From IMG/VR virus record IMGVR_UViG_3300046012_000272, positions 1-48,201 of that record: DNA of 48,201 nucleotides; one strand, written 5' to 3'. The notes under the pieces were generated by a model. The model saw nothing but the letters and a program-made list of their open reading frames with translations. It made no database searches and was not told the DNA's origin. Position numbers and translations under genes: made by a program. Origin of the DNA: a virus. Below, piece by piece: positions 32,340-39,113 of this stretch (positions are counted from its first letter, which is position 1; the number at the start of each line of letters is the position of its first letter).

Positions 32340-32349
32340 GGGAAACTAC

Positions 32350-32925
32350 CTACTGAAGCCGCATCCACTTTTTGGTCGATGCCTGATACAGGAAGGCATA
32401 GCCATAGGCGACCGTGGTCGAGATCGTGATCGCGGTCGGAGCATTCGAGATCGTCTGGCCCGATGCGCCGTTCAATGTCAGCGCTGTTACCGTGGCCGAC
32501 GAGTTGATGTGAACAACCTGACCATCGGTCGGGGCCGAAGGCATCGTCACCGTCAGAGCCGCAATCGTGCCGGCCGGCGTGATGAGGTAGTTACTGACGT
32601 TGTTCGGAATGACCACGGAGGTTCCGGTCAACGGCGATACGTTTGCGTAGGCGCCCGAGGCCAAGGACGTGACAGGCACGCGCACGGTCTGCGGAGGCTG
32701 ACCCTGCGTCAGGTTCGTATCAGCCGGCACAGTTTCCGCGCCGGTCAAAGCCGTAGGGCCAGCCGGGACAGTCACGGTGCAAACCTGACCGCTTACACCA
32801 GTGGAGGTCGAAGCGCAGTAGGACGCACCGCCCACAACCGGGAAGTTCGGCCAAAGACCAGCCGCAAGGACCGGCGTGGCAATGAGAGCCAGCAAGCCCA
32901 GCGCTGCAAAGATAATCCGTTTCAT
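32350..32925 (-). CDS. secreted beta-rich virion-type protein
   Basis: 191 residues from ATG 32925 (AGGAGAACTGA in front). Sec signal peptide MKRIIFAALGLLALIATPVLA with cleavage after VLA; mature part of Thr/Val/Ala-rich beta strands with the ending FLYQASTKKWMRLQ typical of phage tail or decoration proteins. Same oddity as the neighbouring secreted gene and the tailspike. Confidence 0.6.
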   Translation of the reverse strand: MKRIIFAALGLLALIATPVLAAGLWPNFPVVGGASYCASTSTGVSGQVCTVTVPAGPTALTGAETVPADTNLTQGQPPQTVRVPVTSLASGAYANVSPLTGTSVVIPNNVSNYLITPAGTIAALTVTMPSAPTDGQVVHINSSATVTALTLNGASGQTISNAPTAITISTTVAYGYAFLYQASTKKWMRLQ

Positions 32926-33002
32926 TTCAGTTCTCCTGGTTAGACATAGAAGCGCTGCCGCTGAGCGGGATGCTCGCGGGTCCTTTACGCGGTACAAGGT
33001 GG

Positions 33003-33030
33003 TCAAAGAAAAAGGCCCCGAAGGGCCTTA
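33003..33030 (-). terminator. intrinsic terminator, leftward
   Basis: On the minus strand AAGGCCC-TTCG-GGGCCTT is followed by TTTCTTTG (stem 33012-33018 with 33023-33029). A UUCG-type tetraloop. Lies upstream of the secreted virion-type gene at 32350-32925. Confidence 0.75.
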
Positions 33031-33251
33031 GGTATTCGCGGGATGGACGCTAACCCATCTTCCGAAACCGCTCGCCTCCGCTATTCGGTTCGCGGAGCGT
33101 CAAGTTTAAGGCGACACTGGCTTGCGTGTCTGCGACTTTCCACGCCGCCGCGAAATCTGTTTAATTCAAACTCTGCCGGGACGGTGATAAGCGCGCATTG
33201 CAAACCTCCTTGAATGAATCTGGGAGGGCAACGCATTCGATTCTGTTTAGT
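33031..33251 (-). other. intergenic stretch with a possible 10-codon leader ORF
   Basis: 221 bp without a clear gene. On the minus strand a consensus AAGGAGG ribosome site precedes ATG 33198, but the frame closes after ten codons (TGA at 33166-33168). A second minus frame after that is open but has no start. It may be decayed coding DNA, or a leader peptide before the terminator at 33003-33030. Confidence 0.35.
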
Positions 33252-33611
33252 TCAGCTTTTGGAACCATTGGTCACAAGCCAGCCGAGCGGCAATCGAACC
33301 TTAACGTCCGAGCCAATCTCGCCCCACTGAACACCTGAAAGATAATTCTTTGTCATCAGCTTTTCGGCTTCATCTTCAGCAAATTGCCGATTAGACCGAT
33401 CAAACAATTCTGCTATCGCCAGACCAGCCGGAGATTTCATAAACTCTTCGCGGCGCTTGATCTCTTCTGGCGTTGGTGGGACTTCCGGCTCCCACACGCC
33501 GAGTTTTTCGGCAAGCGGCTGTATTTCCGACATGGAAAGCTCAGGACAATCGGTGCCCCAATCGCTAATCAGCCTCCGAACAAGATCAACTTCCTTATCG
33601 CTCAATTCCAT
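33252..33611 (-). CDS. hypothetical protein
   Basis: 119 residues, acidic N-terminal half with a helical segment (SDKEVDLVRRLISDWG) and PTPEEIKRREEFM, then helical C terminus ending LPLGWLV. No family recognised. GGGAGC in front of ATG 33611. Upstream neighbour of the terminator, in the late-operon start region. Confidence 0.55.
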   Translation of the reverse strand: MELSDKEVDLVRRLISDWGTDCPELSMSEIQPLAEKLGVWEPEVPPTPEEIKRREEFMKSPAGLAIAELFDRSNRQFAEDEAEKLMTKNYLSGVQWGEIGSDVKVRLPLGWLVTNGSKS

Positions 33612-33645
33612 TGTCGGCTCCCAAATCAGAAGCCTGAATCCTATC

Positions 33646-33858
33646 TTAAATTGAGCCCTTTGTCTCTAAAATCCGCCCCATGCTGATGTTCTTGCAGAAC
33701 CGTATTTGTGGGTTCTGGTATGTCCAGCACTCTCCCGTCTCATCCTGTGCGCATACCCAGAGCAAATTATGTTCGGGGCCGTAGTCGATGACAAGATGAG
33801 CGAGAGCGGGACCTTTCGGGGTTGTCAGAGGAAGCGGCGGATTAAGCTGGCGGATCAC
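33646..33858 (-). CDS. small hypothetical protein
   Basis: 70 residues, GTG start at 33858 overlapping the upstream stop as GTGA. Contains a WVCAQDETGECWTYQNPQIRF motif with two Cys; zinc or not unclear. Resembles short proteins located before terminase genes in Rhizobiales phages, from memory. Confidence 0.6.
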   Translation of the reverse strand: MIRQLNPPLPLTTPKGPALAHLVIDYGPEHNLLWVCAQDETGECWTYQNPQIRFCKNISMGRILETKGSI

Positions 33859-34031
33859 GTCAGATCCCCATCAATTACTGTAACCTGATGACTGCCGTTC
33901 GATGTGGTCGGGAAATCCTGGCATAGCTCGCAATATTCAAACTGCGCGTAGGTCGTATAGCCCGGCAGATTGTGGTCGCTTGGCTGCACCGCAATATGGC
34001 GATGCTGCACAACCACGATGCGGGATGTCAT
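33855..34031 (-). CDS. small hypothetical protein with CxxC
   Basis: 58 residues, ATG 34031 (ATGA overlap upstream), stop TGA at 33855-33857. C-terminal part EYCELCQDFP contains a CxxC pair. Unknown; coupled on both sides. Confidence 0.6.
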   Translation of the reverse strand: MTSRIVVVQHRHIAVQPSDHNLPGYTTYAQFEYCELCQDFPTTSNGSHQVTVIDGDLT

Positions 34032-34228
34032 TCCTCAGCCTGCGTTCCATTCTTCAGGAACTTGTAGAACGTATGCGCTCGCCTCACCAGCTTATACGCG
34101 CCCATCGTGACGCGAAGGCCGTCGGAATTAAGCTCACTCGTTCCGGCCGCAATGACCATATCCAGCGCCTGCTTGCGCAAGGCGATATCCTCAGGCGTCG
34201 AAGCCTTGATCTTGTGCGATCCGAACAT
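34028..34228 (-). CDS. small hypothetical protein
   Basis: 66 residues, mixed helical: ALRKQALDMVIAAGTSEL and YKLVRRAHTFYKFLKNG. Overlaps the next gene by four bases. No family recognised. Confidence 0.6.
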   Translation of the reverse strand: MFGSHKIKASTPEDIALRKQALDMVIAAGTSELNSDGLRVTMGAYKLVRRAHTFYKFLKNGTQAEE

Positions 34229-34521
34229 CAGACGATATCACCTTGATAGACATCGCAGTAATGGCACGGACGCCGCTCGAAATGACCATCATGGTTTAGG
34301 TGGTGGAGAAGACCGCTATCCTTGCAAAGTTTGCATTTCGGAGCCTGACGCTCCTCGCGTTTGCTGGCTCGATACAGCGCTTTAACCGACCGGAGACGTT
34401 CGCTGTCGGCCTCCAACACAATGACGCCATCCATGCGCGAGCATTCAATCAAAGCTTGTTCACGGTCCATGATATGGAACCCACGCGGCAAATGCGCCTC
34501 GATGTAAGCCAGATCAGCCAT
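34228..34521 (-). CDS. hypothetical protein with C-terminal zinc ribbon
   Basis: 97 residues. N-terminal two thirds start with ADLAYIEAHLPRGFHIMDRE and are clearly paralogous to the protein at 34972-35211. The C terminus adds CKLCKDSGLLHHLNHDGHFERRPCHYC, two CxxC pairs forming a zinc ribbon. Pattern suggests a shared domain plus optional zinc ribbon. Role unknown; flanks TerS. Confidence 0.65.
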   Translation of the reverse strand: MADLAYIEAHLPRGFHIMDREQALIECSRMDGVIVLEADSERLRSVKALYRASKREERQAPKCKLCKDSGLLHHLNHDGHFERRPCHYCDVYQGDIV

Positions 34522-34524
34522 CCG

Positions 34525-34929
34525 CTATTCCTTCGCGCTCACAAAGCAGACTTCGACCTTGTGTTCGATGGGGCCGTTATCAGGTCCCGCATGCGTGATC
34601 GCGCTCAATTTCGGGTGCATGTAAGGTGCGGCATCCCGCGCGCAGTCATGGGCCATTTGCCGTAATCCGGCCGCGTCCTTTACTTTTGCCAGAAGCAACT
34701 TGAACTGTTCCTCAGGACTGGCATCTGCACCGCCAAGATCTTCCGAGGACAGGCCTTCTAGGACCGCTTCAGCGTCCAGAGCTACTTGCTGGAAGTGGAT
34801 CATGTTATCGACCATGACCTGCAAGGGCGACTTACCCTCAGCTAAAGCTCGTTCAGCGGTAGCTCTTGTCCGAGTGGTCAGCGCGCCTGTCTTCCGACCT
34901 GCTCCATCCCGTTTACCACCGCGAGACAT
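34525..34929 (-). CDS. terminase small subunit-like protein
   Basis: 134 residues beginning GGKRDGAGRKTG, a motif common to the N termini of small terminase and related DNA-binding phage proteins, followed by a predicted helical body and acidic C terminus with AHDCARDAAPYMHPKLSAITHAG. Small subunits recognise the pac site. It is 3.2 kb upstream of TerL, separated by unrelated genes and a homing endonuclease. No similarity search done, so the call is by motif and position. Confidence 0.6.
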   Translation of the reverse strand: MSRGGKRDGAGRKTGALTTRTRATAERALAEGKSPLQVMVDNMIHFQQVALDAEAVLEGLSSEDLGGADASPEEQFKLLLAKVKDAAGLRQMAHDCARDAAPYMHPKLSAITHAGPDNGPIEHKVEVCFVSAKE

Positions 34930-34971
34930 AGCTTTGATTTTCTTTGATTGTTTTCAAACTAATCAAACCAT

Positions 34972-35211
34972 TTAGTTCCCGTGAGGGTGAATGCGGACAG
35001 ACGTATTCCGGACGATCCGAACACACTCCGCCTTATGGAACTCATATCGACGAAAGGCGCGATACAATGCCTTCACTGTTCGCAGGCGCTCCACGTCAGC
35101 CTCCAACTCGATAATCCCGTCCGGGTAGGTCGCTTCGAGCCGGGCTGTTTCGCGGTCCATGAAGTGAAACCCGCGCGGCAGATTGGCTTCGAGATAATCA
35201 AAATCAGCCAT
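34972..35211 (-). CDS. hypothetical protein, paralogue of 34228-34521
   Basis: 79 residues. ADFDYLEANLPRGFHFMDRE and LEADVERLRTVKALYRAF match the first 55 residues of the protein at 34228-34521, but this copy lacks the zinc ribbon. The two copies flank TerS. Function unknown. Confidence 0.65.
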   Translation of the reverse strand: MADFDYLEANLPRGFHFMDRETARLEATYPDGIIELEADVERLRTVKALYRAFRRYEFHKAECVRIVRNTSVRIHPHGN

Positions 35212-35219
35212 TTTCGCCT

Positions 35220-35387
35220 CTAAGCTGGATCGCCGTCTTTCCGGCTGTCACCACGCGGCTGCGGCTTGGGGCCTTGTCGCATGAGGCGGTCAAACTCGGC
35301 AGCTATTACCGCTGGCATAGCCATCGACGGGAGGCCCCGCGCTGTCTCGGGGATGACCAAAGGTCCAGACCAAAGAGCTTGCGCCAT
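35220..35387 (-). CDS. small hypothetical protein
   Basis: 55 residues from ATG 35387 (AGAAGG in front; an upstream ATG at 35417 is less good). Contains PGLPSMAMPAVIAAEFDRLM-like sequence (RGLPSMAMPAVIAAEFDRL). No family recognised. Confidence 0.55.
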   Translation of the reverse strand: MAQALWSGPLVIPETARGLPSMAMPAVIAAEFDRLMRQGPKPQPRGDSRKDGDPA

Positions 35388-35429
35388 ATTGATGCCTTCT
35401 ATGAAACCACACGGCACAAGCCGTACCGG

Positions 35430-35609
35430 TTAGCCGTTCATGTAACCGGCCGTATTCGGCGCATTGACGCGGATTTGGGACTGCTGGAACCGAGCGTCAG
35501 TGCTGATCCACGCCATGTACTTCTCAGCGGTTTTCACAACTTCGTCGGGGCTACCAGAGGTAACAGTCGAGGCGGCAAGGCGCAGGCATTCCATGCGAAG
35601 TTCAAACAT
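35430..35609 (-). CDS. small hypothetical protein
   Basis: 59 residues, ATG 35609 with AGGGAAAAATC in front, stop TAA at 35430. A helical protein with CLRLAASTVTSGSPDEVVK and a TDARFQQSQIRVNAPN segment. Good ribosome site and sequence support it; function unknown. Confidence 0.6.
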   Translation of the reverse strand: MFELRMECLRLAASTVTSGSPDEVVKTAEKYMAWISTDARFQQSQIRVNAPNTAGYMNG

Positions 35610-35681
35610 GATTTTTCCCTGTGTTGCCCGTACCGGTATAAGCGGCTGATCGAGCGTGGTTCCCCATTGGCACGGGGTTAG

Positions 35682-35885
35682 CTAATCAAGCTGGTGTGCG
35701 TCTTTGCCTAATGCTGCGCGGAGGGCAGCTTTCATCCGGTCGAGGCAAAATTCGAGGTCTTTGATCTCGCTGTGATGGACGCCACGCACAATGTCGACGC
35801 CATCGTGACGGATCGTTACCCACATGGGGAAACCATCCGTCCAAGTCTCAACTTCGAACTTGTTGGCGCGATGGTTGATCTTCAC
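35682..35885 (-). CDS. small hypothetical protein
   Basis: 67 residues, GTG start 35885 overlapping the upstream stop as GTGA. Beta-rich N terminus (FEVETWTDGFPMWVTIRHDG), helical C terminus. Unknown. Confidence 0.55.
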   Translation of the reverse strand: MKINHRANKFEVETWTDGFPMWVTIRHDGVDIVRGVHHSEIKDLEFCLDRMKAALRAALGKDAHQLD

Positions 35886-36034
35886 AATGCCCCGCAGTTT
35901 AGTTCGAATGACCTTCTTGGATCGGCCTGATGTGCAAAGGATGTGTGCTTGCTGGCTGTCCGATAGGGAGGCAATCCGAATTGAAACTGTCCTGCCGCAC
36001 TGTGCTCAGTGACGCCGATGGATTTGCCGTCCAT
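35882..36034 (-). CDS. small hypothetical protein (tentative)
   Basis: 50 residues, ATG 36034, stop overlapping the next start (GTGA). Only a weak ribosome site (AGGCGATAACCGG). Coupling to the next gene supports it; sequence is otherwise unremarkable. Between its start and the terminator at 36120-36147 about 90 bp hold nothing obvious. Confidence 0.4.
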   Translation of the reverse strand: MDGKSIGVTEHSAAGQFQFGLPPYRTASKHTSFAHQADPRRSFELNCGAL

Positions 36035-36119
36035 CCGGTTATCGCCTAGCAGGATATTCGCGGGCCGGGCTGACAGTCTCGGCTACCAGTTCACGGGCGT
36101 TAGTTCGCGCCGCCGCGAA

Positions 36120-36147
36120 ATGCAAAACGCCCGCGATTAGGCGGGCG
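36120..36147 (-). terminator. intrinsic terminator whose loop holds a stop codon
   Basis: Minus strand CGCCCGC-CTAATC-GCGGGCG followed by TTTTGCATTT (stem 36128-36134 with 36141-36147). The loop includes the TAA that stops the gene at 36137-36733, so a ribosome reaching the stop would cover the hairpin. Confidence 0.75.
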
Positions 36148-36733
36148 CTAACGTCTGCTCTACAACCGCAGTTGTCGATGATCTGATATACGCATTGGCT
36201 GATTTGCGGTTCCCTGTCAAGCGGTAGTATCTCGCCAACGCTTGCAGTCCACATATAAGGAAACTCATGTTCTCGCAGGGCTTGCTCCAGATCACGACTT
36301 GCGAGGTCTGCCTAGCGGCCTTCTGGCCCCATCGCGACGACATCATGGCCGCATGCACCTCATCCAAGCGAATGCGCCGCCTGCGCGCTTCCTGGGGGCT
36401 TATATCGTTGCCCCAGCCGGGCGCGGGCTTCTGGTCTGGATCAATTGATCCGATGGATGCACGGTAGGAGTTGAAATCCGCCTTGAACATCAGCGCACCT
36501 TGCAGCAATTCATAGGTGATCTGGTTTTCCCCGTGATGCTTGCCGCTGGCGAGGTAGAGGCGGCCGATGTAGCTATCCGCCAACGGGTCGAGCCGCTTTT
36601 CAACCGGAAGACAGCGACGATGCGGCTGCAAGGCGGCTAGCTCCCGGTCGGTCTTCTGACGTTTAGCCTCGTCAATCCGTTTCGCACGCCGACGCGCAGT
36701 CTCCACCTTGTAGTTGCGATTTTTCTTCGTCAT
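36137..36733 (-). CDS. candidate late-gene regulator of unknown family
   Basis: 198 residues: Lys/Arg-rich N terminus (NYKVETARRRAKRIDEAKRQK), then RLDPLADSYIGRLYLASGKHHGEN, then a C-terminal helical LICGLQALARYYRL. I recall proteins with a similar DPLA...GRL block and C-terminal leucine helix next to terminase genes in many alphaproteobacterial phages; their role is unproven. It lies where lambda Q lies, after replication genes and before TerS, and is followed by a terminator overlapping its stop. Regulation of late transcription is an inference. ATGA overlap with TnpB. Confidence 0.55.
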   Translation of the reverse strand: MTKKNRNYKVETARRRAKRIDEAKRQKTDRELAALQPHRRCLPVEKRLDPLADSYIGRLYLASGKHHGENQITYELLQGALMFKADFNSYRASIGSIDPDQKPAPGWGNDISPQEARRRRIRLDEVHAAMMSSRWGQKAARQTSQVVIWSKPCENMSFLICGLQALARYYRLTGNRKSANAYIRSSTTAVVEQTLAPA

Positions 36734-38040
36734 GGCCCAGTAGCTTTCCCCTTAACATCTTCCGCGCCACGATTAGCTCGGATTTTTGGAAGCAATTGTC
36801 TTCCGCCAGTTCGCACTTCACCGGGCCGCCTACGCGGATCCTCCATGCACAGATGCGATGTGTTCCACCGCCTCAAAATATTCTTGGCAGCATTTCCGTC
36901 AGCGTTTGCAGTGTGTCCACACTCGATGCACTCAAAGATCGCTTGGCTCTTACGACTTCTCGCATCAACAACACCGCACTCCGAACAGGTCTGCGAAGTG
37001 TAAGCAGGGTTTACTTTTACAACCCTGCCGCCTCGTTCCTCCATTTTGTACGAAAGCAGAAAGTCGAAACCTCCCCATCCTTGGTTAAGGATTGATCGAT
37101 TAAGTCCGCGTTTTTGAGATACTTTTCGCCCGGGAGATTCGACTGAACCGGATGCTGATGCGGTCATGTTTTTTATTTTTAGAGATTCAAGCGCCGCAAT
37201 CCCAAATCGTTCGGCTATATAAAGGGCCGACCGATGGTGGAAATCGCGCCTTATTCTCTTTGCTTTTGCCGAAAGCCGCGCTAATCGGCTGCACTGTTGC
37301 AAATACCGACGAGAACCGCGCTTACGCCGAACCAAAATTCTTCGTGCAGACCGGCATTTCTTATCAATGGAGCTGATGCTCGGCGGGAGAAAAAACATTT
37401 CCCCGGTCGAAAGAGCCAGGGCAACCTTTACGCCCCGATCTATCCCCACGGCTGGCAGTTGGCTGGGAACGGCGCAGTGCTGGATTTCACACGTGAATGA
37501 GATATCCCATTGGCCTGCGGCATAGACGATTGTCACATTTTTGACCGTCCCCGGTATTTCCCGCGTGCAACGAAATCTAACCCACCCAATCTTGGGCAAG
37601 AGAACCTCGCCCCACTTCCCGTTCAGCCGTCGATTTTTTGTGTTTCTGCCAGGAAACCGGAATGCGTCGTTTATTCCCTTCTTTCGAGGCTGAGGGTGCC
37701 TTGCTCTACCAGCAAAGAAATTGGAAAATGCCTTTTCTAAATCCATTAAGGCTTGTTGTTGGCAATCCGAGGAGACTTCGCGGATCCATTCAAACTCAGA
37801 TCGAAGCGCGGTCAATTCTTTCGCTTGGTCCGTGTAGCGCAGGGCATGGCCCATTTGCCTACGAAAATGATCGTGCCAGTCTCGCCGCTGTTCCAGGGCA
37901 ATATTGTAGATAAGCCTGCAAACCCCGGCAGTTTGTCCAAACTGGGCTTTCTGAGCATGCGTCGGCGCCAGCCGGTAGCGGAATCCGCGCATGATTATGC
38001 CGTCCTCTACTTTCTTCCGGCTAAGACCGCTCCGCTTCAT
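36730..38040 (-). CDS. tnpB: RNA-guided endonuclease TnpB (IS200/IS605 family, IS1341-type)
   Basis: 436 residues. All RuvC-type residues are visible: Asp in VGIDRGVK, Glu in IAALESLKI, Asp in TANADGNAAKNILRR; the zinc finger has CSECG and CIECG. N-terminal wedge/REC region RYRLAPTHAQKAQFGQ, then NIALEQRR and the Cys-free middle. The C-terminal tail (LCMEDPRRRPGEVRTGG...) is the type of low-complexity tail that overlaps the omega-RNA in IS1341-like elements. No tnpA is nearby. The stop is shared as ATGA with the next phage gene, so no right end of an insertion sequence separates them. Start ATG 38040 behind GGGGACGACAC; a later Met at residue 17 is possible. Confidence 0.92.
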   Translation of the reverse strand: MKRSGLSRKKVEDGIIMRGFRYRLAPTHAQKAQFGQTAGVCRLIYNIALEQRRDWHDHFRRQMGHALRYTDQAKELTALRSEFEWIREVSSDCQQQALMDLEKAFSNFFAGRARHPQPRKKGINDAFRFPGRNTKNRRLNGKWGEVLLPKIGWVRFRCTREIPGTVKNVTIVYAAGQWDISFTCEIQHCAVPSQLPAVGIDRGVKVALALSTGEMFFLPPSISSIDKKCRSARRILVRRKRGSRRYLQQCSRLARLSAKAKRIRRDFHHRSALYIAERFGIAALESLKIKNMTASASGSVESPGRKVSQKRGLNRSILNQGWGGFDFLLSYKMEERGGRVVKVNPAYTSQTCSECGVVDARSRKSQAIFECIECGHTANADGNAAKNILRRWNTSHLCMEDPRRRPGEVRTGGRQLLPKIRANRGAEDVKGKATGP

Positions 38041-38371
38041 GTGTCGTCCCCTAAATTAGAAATAGCTTAGATTTCAGAACGAGTTGCTTGCGGCCCATAA
38101 GGTGATTTGCTATTCTGCGGAACATCGATTTTCTCGCGCATCGCCCAAATATCATCGCCGCATTTTTTGGCGATATCGGACAATTCAAGCCCGCGCTTCG
38201 TCGTAGTGCCGCCGCGCGTCTTGTTCTCGGCGCGAATGTCACGGGCAATCTGATCGCAGATGGTAGCGGCATCACCGAGCGCGCACCGCAAAGCGACCCG
38301 CTCAGCATGCGTTTTGTAACCGGCCAGTGTGCTTGCGAGAATTTTATCGGCGTCCATTATGTGTCGTCCCC
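38039..38371 (-). repeat. 13-bp direct repeat in front of two start codons
   Basis: GGGGACGACACAT (minus strand) occurs exactly at 38039-38051 before the TnpB ATG and at 38359-38371 before the gene starting at 38357, 320 bp apart. It contains the ribosome site. A shorter shared core (ACGACACA with a G-run) stands before the DnaA-like gene at 41867-41874. Confidence 0.55.
38067..38357 (-). CDS. hypothetical early protein
   Basis: 96 residues, helical: HAERVALRCALGDAATICDQIARDIRAENK and a Lys/Arg patch RGGTTTKRG in the middle. No recognised family. Start ATG 38357 behind the repeated GGGGACGACACAT leader. Confidence 0.6.
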   Translation of the reverse strand: MDADKILASTLAGYKTHAERVALRCALGDAATICDQIARDIRAENKTRGGTTTKRGLELSDIAKKCGDDIWAMREKIDVPQNSKSPYGPQATRSEI

Positions 38372-38380
38372 GTGAGTGAG

Positions 38381-38647
38381 TTAGAGCCAGCCTTGAGAGG
38401 CTTTCCGCTTAGCCTCTGTCATTATTTCCGCCGCCATTTTCGGAATGTCGGGAGGCCTATAAATCCGCACAAACCCCTGCCACATGCACCCCGAGACACC
38501 GCCCGTGCGCCTATGTGGCGAACAATTTCGGGTTGGTTCGACCTCTTCGACAGTCACGGCTGGCTCGCTGAATTTGCCGATGACCCGCCAGAGCTTCCCC
38601 TGCTCATCAACGTAAACGTCGCTCGGCTCCGCATCATGAATGCTCAT
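38381..38647 (-). CDS. small hypothetical protein
   Basis: 88 residues, beginning SIHDAEPSDVYVDEQGKLWRVIG, followed by an aromatic beta-rich part (GCMWQGFVRIYRPP) and a helical end. ATGA overlap with the upstream gene. Unknown. Confidence 0.6.
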   Translation of the reverse strand: MSIHDAEPSDVYVDEQGKLWRVIGKFSEPAVTVEEVEPTRNCSPHRRTGGVSGCMWQGFVRIYRPPDIPKMAAEIMTEAKRKASQGWL

Positions 38648-38811
38648 CCCCTCTTCTCCTGCTCTGCCTGTGCGGCGGTGATGGAAGATTTCGGCACCAC
38701 GACGAAGCCCTTCAATTCAAGGGTCTTCAAAATCGATGCAGCCATGTCCGCCCGACTTTCTCCCGGGAAGAACCAGCGAAGGTCGCCAGCAATCACGTCC
38801 CTTGCCGTCAT
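38644..38811 (-). CDS. small hypothetical protein
   Basis: 55 residues, ATG 38811 (ATGA overlap upstream), TGA at 38644. Begins TARDVIAGDLRWFFPGESRADMAA and continues with VVVPKSSITAAQAEQEK, which resembles small phage proteins of Rhizobiales. Unknown function. Confidence 0.6.
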   Translation of the reverse strand: MTARDVIAGDLRWFFPGESRADMAASILKTLELKGFVVVPKSSITAAQAEQEKRG

Positions 38812-39113
38812 GATCCAGACTCCTCATGTTCTTTCGTCAGCTCATCCCGACGCGCCAAAATTCCGTCGCAGACGGCTTCTATAACTTTCCGCGGATCAGC
38901 CTTGTCACGCGCTAGATATGCTGCGTGCGTGACCTCCCAACCGGGAACGAGCGACGGGTTAGCTTGGTTCTTAAGCCCCTGTACGGCAGCCCTCGCAGCG
39001 TCCCAGCAACGGCACTTTGGCTTGTGCGCTGGGCCACAAAACCCATCCGTCAGAACGCATGAGCAGATGCATTCCGCAATTCTGAGAAGCCGCAAATTAT
39101 TCGGGCGGTCCAC
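38808..39113 (-). CDS. hypothetical Cys-rich protein
   Basis: 101 residues, GTG 39113 in a TAGTG overlap with the replication gene (GGAGGGGATCATA in front). The N-terminal half has several Cys (ECICSC, GFCGPAHKPKCRCW) that could bind zinc. Unknown family. Confidence 0.55.
   Translation of the reverse strand: MDRPNNLRLLRIAECICSCVLTDGFCGPAHKPKCRCWDAARAAVQGLKNQANPSLVPGWEVTHAAYLARDKADPRKVIEAVCDGILARRDELTKEHEESGS

Noticed and set aside
36550-36900. Defined omega-RNA with guide for TnpB
   Set aside because: Its place is expected here but I could not derive a convincing fold or right end by eye, so it is not listed as a feature.
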